NCBI RefSeq assembly: GCF_024124765.2
Contig: NZ_JAMXSR020000002.1
Span: 2,716,001 to 2,780,000 of the forward strand
DNA length: 64,000 bases
From: Sphingomonas sp. H160509
Lineage (GTDB): Bacteria; Pseudomonadota; Alphaproteobacteria; Sphingomonadales; Sphingomonadaceae
Direction: 5' to 3'
In this document: piece by piece, positions 59,336 to 64,000 of the stretch
How the letters are laid out: each line of letters starts with the position of its first letter
Numbering within the stretch: position 1 is the first letter of the stretch
Notes under the pieces: model-generated
Seen by the model: the letters and a program-made list of their open reading frames with translations, nothing else
What the model was told of the DNA's origin: nothing
Databases searched by the model: none
Made by a program: the position numbers and the translations under genes

Positions 59336-59847
59336 TCCGCGCCTGCGTGGCGCTGGCCCCGATCGTTGTGCTTGCAGGGCCGGCGGGCGCGCAGGTGCTC
59401 GGTAGCGATGCGGCGGCGTGTCGACCGGGTGAGGGGCCGGCGATCGCGGTGGAGGTCACCGGGCTGAAGGATCGTACGGGCGAGTTGAAGCTCGAACTCT
59501 ATCCTGATGACGAAGCGGGCTTCCTCAAGGACGACCATGTGCTGATCGCGGCGGGCAAGACGTTTCGGCGGGTGGTGGTGCCGACGCCGCCGAACGGGGC
59601 GCCGATGCTCTGCATCCGGGTGCCGCGGCCGGGCCGCTATGCGCTGTTGCTGACGCATAATCGCGACGGCAAGAACAAGTTCAGTTTCTGGACCGATGGT
59701 GCCGGGTTCGCGAGCAACGTGAAGCTCGGGCGGTCGCGGCCCAAGGTCGAGCAGGCGCTGGTCGAGGTCGGCGCGGGCGTGACGACGGTGCGGATCACCG
59801 TACAGTATCTGCGCGGGCTCGGCGGGTTCGGGCCAGTCACGCCATGA
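59332..59847 (+). CDS. Secreted DUF2141 domain protein
   Basis: A 171-residue exported protein: signal peptide MIRACVALAPIVVLAGPAGA, then one DUF2141 beta domain: IAVEVTGLKDRTGELKLELY, PDDEAGFLKD, ICIR-like MLCIRVPRPGRYALLLTHNR, DGKNKFSFWTDGAGFASN. A Cys pair (ACRPGEG and MLCIRV) may form a disulfide. It overlaps the previous gene by four bases and precedes a GT4 gene by ten. The family has no known activity. Confidence 0.88.
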   Translation: MIRACVALAPIVVLAGPAGAQVLGSDAAACRPGEGPAIAVEVTGLKDRTGELKLELYPDDEAGFLKDDHVLIAAGKTFRRVVVPTPPNGAPMLCIRVPRPGRYALLLTHNRDGKNKFSFWTDGAGFASNVKLGRSRPKVEQALVEVGAGVTTVRITVQYLRGLGGFGPVTP

Positions 59848-59857
59848 GAATCGTCCC

Positions 59858-61043
59858 ATGAGGATCGTCGACGTCAACGAGTTCTACTCGCCCACCGGCG
59901 GTGGTGTTCGCACCTATGTCGATCGGAAAATGGGGATCATGGCGGACATGGGTCATGAACTCATCGTCGTCGCGCCGGGCAAGGAAGACCGCGTCGAGGA
60001 GCGGCCGGGCGGCGGGCGGATCATCTACCTCAAGTCGCCGGGGATGCCGTTCGATCGTAACTACGGGTTGTTCTGGGACGAGGGTGCGATCCACCGCGTG
60101 CTCGACGATCTCGATCCCGATGTGGTCGAATGCTGTTCGCCGTGGCGTCCGGCGTGGTTCGTCGGCGACTGGCAGGGGCGCGCGGTGAAGGCGTTCTTCA
60201 TGCACAACGACAATATCGCGGCCTATGCGCAGCGCTGGTTCGCGGGCGTCGCGAGCCATGACCAGATCGAGCGCGGGTTCGCCTGGTACAGCCGGTACAT
60301 GCGGCGTTTCCTCGAGAAATACGATGTCGTCGTCACCAACGGCCCGGCCTTGGAAAAGCGGTTGCGCGCGCGCGGGCTGCGGATCGATGCGGCGATGCCG
60401 CTGGGAATCGAGCGCGGACATTTCTCGCCCGACCTGCGCGATACGCGGTTGCGCGCGGCATTGCTGCGGCAGTGCGGGTTGCCTGAAGACGGCATGCTGT
60501 TGCTCGGACTGGGGCGGCATCACGGCGAGAAGCGCTGGCCGCTGGTGGTCGATGCGGTGGCGCGGGCGGGGGGCGACCCTGCCGGTCGGGCTGGTCCTGA
60601 TCGGTGCGGGTGCGCAGACCAAGGCGATCCAGCGGCGGATCGGTGGTTCGCCGCATATCCGGATGTTTGCGCCGGTGTATGACCGCGAGCGGCTCGCGCG
60701 GATCATGGCGAGCTGCGATGCGCTGATCCACGGATCGGAGGCGGAGCCGTTCGGGCTGGTCGCGTCGGAGGCGATGGCGTCGGGCCTGCCGCTGATCGTG
60801 CCGGATACGGGTGGGTGCGCGGAGGTTGCCGACCCTTACGCCAGCGAACTCTACGCGGCGCGCGATGCGGAGAGTGCGGCGGCGGCGATCGGGCGGTTGT
60901 TCGCGCGTGATCCGGCGTTGCTGCTGCGCGCGGCGGCGGTGGCAGCGCGGCATGTGCGTAGCGACCGCGAGCATGCCGTGGAGCTTATGGATTATTATGC
61001 GGGGCTGGTCGCCGCGAAGCATGGCGTGCGACGTACAGCGTGA
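59858..61043 (+). CDS. Glycosyltransferase, GT4 family (frameshifted)
   Basis: A GT-B glycosyltransferase of about 394 residues. MRIVDVNEFYSPTGGGVRTY is the N-terminal acceptor loop. LLLGLGRHHGEKRWPLVVDA and VGLVLIGAGAQTKAIQRRIG are C-terminal Rossmann strands, and the EX7E motif is in HGSEAEPFGLVASEAMASGL. Six G at 60568-60573 should be five (ARAGATLPVGLVL). The last 59 bases overlap the converging membrane glycosyltransferase gene. It is the last gene of a three-gene run that probably makes or exports an envelope glycan. Confidence 0.9.
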
Positions 61044-62420
61044 AGCGCGTGTCGGGGACGGGAACCGCCCGATAGCCTTGGCGGATCGCGTAGGTGGCGA
61101 GCGCTGCGTCGATTCGGTCGTCGCCGCTGCTCCACGCGCCTTCGCCGCCGGTGAGGATCGCGGGCGGTTGGCCGAGCAGGGCGATCCGCGCGTGCGATAC
61201 GAGGCGGAGTTGGCGTTCCTGACCGGAGTTCAGCAGTGCGGTGCTGCGGAAATAGAAGGGTCCGGTAGCGAAGCGCGGGTCGATCGCGCGGCCGGGGGAG
61301 GAATTGCGGGGAGAGCGTCGCGACCGGGCCGGTAACGTTTTCGCGGGCTAGCGTCTCACGCACCGCGGCCGTGTCGCGCATCGCGTCGAGCATCGGGATG
61401 CGGCCGCTCGCGACGGCCTCGATCGTGGGGGGCAAGTCCGGCGCAGGCGAAGACGATTGCGGCGATCCGCATCGCCTTGCCCGGCGGGTGCGCGTGCCAG
61501 ACCAGTGCCAGCCGCACGAACAGTGCAGGGAGCACTGGCAACAGATATTGCCGCCATGTCGGCACCGGCGCGAGCGCGGCGATCAGGCCGGCGACGATCA
61601 GAAGGTCGAGGATCAGGTGCCAGCGATGGCGCCTGCCGGTGGTGGCGACGATCGCGAGCAGGGCAGGGCCGAGCGCGAGGAACTTGAGCGTGTCGATGAT
61701 CTTGGCGGTGTTCGACAGCTTCCACGGGCGGGACTGATACCATTCGGTCGGCGCCTGGCCGGGGAAGCCGATCACGCCGAACAAGAAGCCCTCGGGGGCC
61801 TGGAGGAATAGCGCCGTCGTCAGCGCGATGAACGGGAGCGCGCCGAGCAGCGTCCACCACGGGCGACGGTCGGCGCGGAACAGCGTCCAGATGCCGTAGG
61901 TGAGCGCGGGTAGCGCGTAGGAGATTTTCGCGCTTGCGGCGGCGGCGAGCAACATGCCGATCAGGATCGCATCGTTGCGACTTGCCTGGTCGCGGGCGGT
62001 CCTGACGATGGCGGGGAGGGCCAGCGCGAGGCAGGCTGCGGGGAGCGCGTCGTTGCGCGCCGTGCCGATGCTGAAAAGGAGGATGTCGCAGGTGGCGAAG
62101 AGGGCGGTTGCTATGGTAGCGGCGCGGGTGCTGGCGCTGCCGATGCGGGCGGCGCGGTGGACTGCGGCGATCGTGGCTGTGCCGAGGAGGGCGTTGGTTA
62201 TGCGGAGGGCTGGCCATGTCCAGGCGCCTGCGATCAAAGCGATCGGGGCGAAGAGATAGGGTTGGAGCGGGGTCTGGAGGTAGGCAAAGTCTTGGTAGGG
62301 GATGAGGCCGTGCGCGGTGAGGAGGGCGGCGGCAACGTACTGGCTCTCGTCGTGGTCGACGGGGCGGAGGAGGGCGAGGGTGGTCAGGATGATCGCTAGC
62401 GTCGCAAACGCCAAAAGCAT
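60985..62420 (-). CDS. ArnT-like (GT39/GT83-type) membrane glycosyltransferase, two frameshifts
   Basis: A polytopic glycosyltransferase of about 477 residues that would use a polyprenyl-phosphate sugar. The first periplasmic loop carries RPVDHDESQYVAAALLTAHG, the Asp-Glu active-site motif of the PMT/ArnT fold, followed by PYQDFAYLQTPLQPYLFAP. About ten helices, then a periplasmic C-terminal domain (IDPRFATGPFYFRSTALLNS, VSHARIALLGQPPAILTGG). Six G at 61427-61432 should be five and five G at 61294-61298 should be four. The ATG at 62420 abuts a perfect palindrome. Tail overlaps the GT4 gene. Confidence 0.85.
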
Positions 62421-62474
62421 GTTCACCCGCGAAGGCGGGTGCCCAGTCTGGGCACCCGCCTTCGCGGGTGAACA
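62420..62474. repeat. Perfect 55-bp palindrome, family A copy 5
   Basis: Two 27-base arms are exact reverse complements around a single central T (TGTTCACCCGCGAAGGCGGG and TGCCCAG on the left). The last base of the element on the minus strand is the A of the ATG of the membrane glycosyltransferase gene. First half of an A-B composite with the repeat at 62506. Confidence 0.93.
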
Positions 62475-62505
62475 ATTTTGGCTGAGACTGTCGCCCATTA
62501 TTCTG

Positions 62506-62615
62506 CACCACCCCGGCGAAGGCCGGGGCCCAATTGGGGGGACGGTTATGGTTGAAGACGGCGCTCCGTTACCCCCCACCTCCCCAATTGGGCCCCGGCC
62601 TTCGCCGGGATGGTG
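62506..62615. repeat. Palindromic intergenic repeat, family B copy 4
   Basis: CACCACCCCGGCGAAGGCC and GGGGCCCAATTGGGG face CCCCAATTGGGCCCCGG and CCTTCGCCGGGATGGTG. It lies after the ubiG stop, 32 bases from the family A palindrome. Confidence 0.87.
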
Positions 62616-62631
62616 TAGCTGCGCGCACGAG

Positions 62632-63372
62632 TCAGGCTTTTACAGCGGTCAGGAAGTAGTCGAGGCTTGTCGAATCGCTGAGCGTGAAGCCCGTGGACGG
62701 CGAGAAGCTTAGCCCGCGCGTGTCCGCCACCCGAAGTCCCGCGTCCTTCAGAAGCGCGGTCAGTTCCTCGGGCGTGAGGAACTTGTTCCAGTCGTGCGTC
62801 CCCTTGGGAATCACCCCAGCACCCTCCGCCACGGTAATCATCGCCAGCCGCGACAACGGCGTGCGGTTGGGCGTCGACAGGATCAGCAACCCGCCGTCCG
62901 CCAACGTCCGCGCCAACCCGCGGACAAAGCCGGCGGGATCGCTGACATGCTCGATCACTTCCAGACTGGTGACGAGATCGAACTGGCCGACCAGCCCCTC
63001 AACACCCCCGGCGCGGTAGTCGATCTCAAGCCCGCTCTGCGCGGCATGGATCTCCGCCACCGCGATGTTCTCGGGCGCCGCGTCGATCCCAGTCACCGCC
63101 CCACCAAGCCGCGCTAACGGCTCACACAGCAACCCAGCGCCGCAGCCGACGTCGAGCGCGGTCTTCCCCTCCAGCGGGGTGAAGGTCGAACCATCGCCAC
63201 CCCAATGCGCATCCACCTGCTCGCGGATATAGCGCAACCGCGGCGGATTGAGTTTGTGAAGTGGCGCCGACGAGCCCTTCGGGTCCCACCAGTCCTTCGC
63301 CATCGTGCCGAAATGCGCGGCCTCGCGCGGATCGATTGTTGCGTTCGTTACGGTGTCGCTTGCCAGTATCAT
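62632..63372 (-). CDS. ubiG: ubiquinone biosynthesis O-methyltransferase
   Basis: Methylates two hydroxyls of the ubiquinone ring, near the inner membrane. 246 residues. REAAHFGTMAKDWWDPKGSS and LHKLNPPRLRYIREQ are the UbiG-specific N-terminus; LEGKTALDVGCGAGLLCEPL is SAM motif I, ATGIDAAPENI-type strand (AVTGIDAAPENIAVAEIHA) motif II, and FDLVTSLEVIEHVSDPAGFV motif III. The C-terminus GTHDWNKFLTPEELTALL is typical. Divergent from lysC, with 52 bases between starts. Confidence 0.95.
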   Translation of the reverse strand: MILASDTVTNATIDPREAAHFGTMAKDWWDPKGSSAPLHKLNPPRLRYIREQVDAHWGGDGSTFTPLEGKTALDVGCGAGLLCEPLARLGGAVTGIDAAPENIAVAEIHAAQSGLEIDYRAGGVEGLVGQFDLVTSLEVIEHVSDPAGFVRGLARTLADGGLLILSTPNRTPLSRLAMITVAEGAGVIPKGTHDWNKFLTPEELTALLKDAGLRVADTRGLSFSPSTGFTLSDSTSLDYFLTAVKA

Positions 63373-63424
63373 GCGCGCTACCTATCAGGGCCGCCGCTTC
63401 GACCCAAAGGGATTTGCGCTGCCA

Positions 63425-64000
63425 ATGGCCCGTATCGTGATGAAATTCGGCGGGACGTCGATGGCTGGGATCGAGCGTATCCGCAACGTCGCCGCGCGCG
63501 TGAAGCGCGAAGTCGACGCCGGCAACCAGGTTGCCGTCGTCGTCTCCGCGATGGCGGGCGAGACCGATCGACTGGTCGGCTTCTGCCGCGAGGCGTCGTC
63601 GCTGTACGACGCGAAGGAATACGACGTCGTCGTCTCGGCCGGCGAGCAGATCACGAGCGGCCTGCTCGCGATCGCTTTGCAGGCGGCCGGCTGCAAGGCC
63701 CGGTCGTGGCTCGGCTGGCAGTTGCCGATCAACACCTCGGACGCGCATGGATCGGCACGGATCGGCGAGATCGACACGGCCGCGCTCGACGCGAGCCTCG
63801 CGGACGGCGTCGTCGCCGTGATCCCCGGTTTCCAGGGCGTCGCGGACGGCCAGCGCGTCACGACGTTAGGTCGCGGCGGCTCCGGATACGTCGGCGGTGG
63901 CGATGGCAGCTGCGATGAAGGCCGACCGCTGCGACATCTATACCGACGTCGACGGCGTCTACACGACCGACCCCAGGATCGTGCCCCGCGCACGGAAACT
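63425..64000 (+). CDS. lysC: aspartate kinase (3'-truncated by the window, frameshifted)
   Basis: The first enzyme of the Lys/Thr/Met/diaminopimelate pathway. [20 protein letters not shown] is the ATP-binding start, ENV-like [20 protein letters not shown] the aspartate site, [20 protein letters not shown] the nucleotide loop, and [20 protein letters not shown] the closing block of the kinase domain. An extra G at 63884-63885 (TCCGGATACG for TCCGATACG) breaks the frame inside [14 protein letters not shown]. The regulatory ACT domains lie beyond the right edge. No ribosome site better than the one at this ATG is seen. Confidence 0.94.
   Translation, partial: MARIVMKFGGTSMAGIERIRNVAARVKREVDAGNQVAVVVSAMAGETDRLVGFCREASSLYDAKEYDVVVSAGEQITSGLLAIALQAAGCKARSWLGWQLPINTSDAHGSARIGEIDTAALDASLADGVVAVIPGFQGVADGQRVTTLGRGGSGYVGGGDGSCDEGRPLRHLYRRRRRLHDRPQDRAPRTET

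Overview
The window is a GC-rich (roughly two-thirds G+C by eye) chromosomal segment of an alphaproteobacterium, most likely a sphingomonad (Sphingomonas or a close relative). The gene set supports this: a MipZ-type ParA ATPase next to panC, a Shemin-type 5-aminolevulinate synthase, an aa3 oxidase locus (ctaC-ctaD ... ctaB-ctaG-ctaE-DUF983-surf1) running into thrC, the rpiB-glyA-nrdR run, a CHASE3 kinase/response-regulator cassette, and many intergenic palindromic repeats. I found no tRNA, rRNA, CRISPR array, prophage or insertion sequence.

Layout. 1-5750: truncated epimerase, EamA exporter with threonine aldolase, class A penicillin-binding protein, FMN reductase. 5890-12595: RND efflux operon (membrane fusion protein, pump, outer-membrane channel) with a divergent TetR regulator and a 20-bp palindromic operator between them. 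12734-15706: three-gene two-component cassette. 15782-24000: exonuclease, PH-domain protein, phosphomannomutase/phosphoglucomutase, J-domain protein, mipZ, panC, Sel1-like protein, topA. 24700-31700: dprA-plsY, murI, hemA (ALAS), Uma2 protein, ECF sigma/anti-sigma/DUF3429 operon, lipoprotein. 31967-37029: rpiB-glyA-small membrane protein-nrdR, a GIY-YIG gene joined in frame to trmJ, chorismate mutase, rpsD. 37092-43009: secreted S9 and M28 peptidases (divergent), agmatine deiminase, RlmI-like methyltransferase. 43006-52647: thrC and the cytochrome c oxidase genes, split by two opposite-strand genes of unknown function. 52954-56949: pyrE-pdxJ-acpS-lepB-AI-2E family transporter. 57165-62420: glycan/envelope cluster (two GT4 enzymes, a polytopic protein, a DUF2141 protein, an ArnT-like membrane glycosyltransferase). 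62632-64000: ubiG and the start of lysC.

Two features run through the whole window. First, about 30 genes carry a single-base frameshift, nearly always in a G or C run of 4-8. Because essential genes (topA, glyA, lepB, lysC, thrC, pyrE) are hit and the protein is conserved on both sides of each break, I read these as base-calling or assembly errors. I give each such gene as one CDS over its full extent and quote amino-acid lengths after repair. Second, at least eight families of inverted repeats fill the gaps between genes, mainly after stop codons. Families A and B occur three times as an A-then-B composite, and one family E copy supplies the linker between the GIY-YIG and TrmJ domains.

The best candidates for something undescribed are the lipoprotein plus membrane-anchored beta-rich protein pair inside the oxidase locus (48621-49650), the GIY-YIG gene enclosed by inverted repeats, and the perfect 55-bp palindrome that abuts the start codon of the ArnT-like gene.
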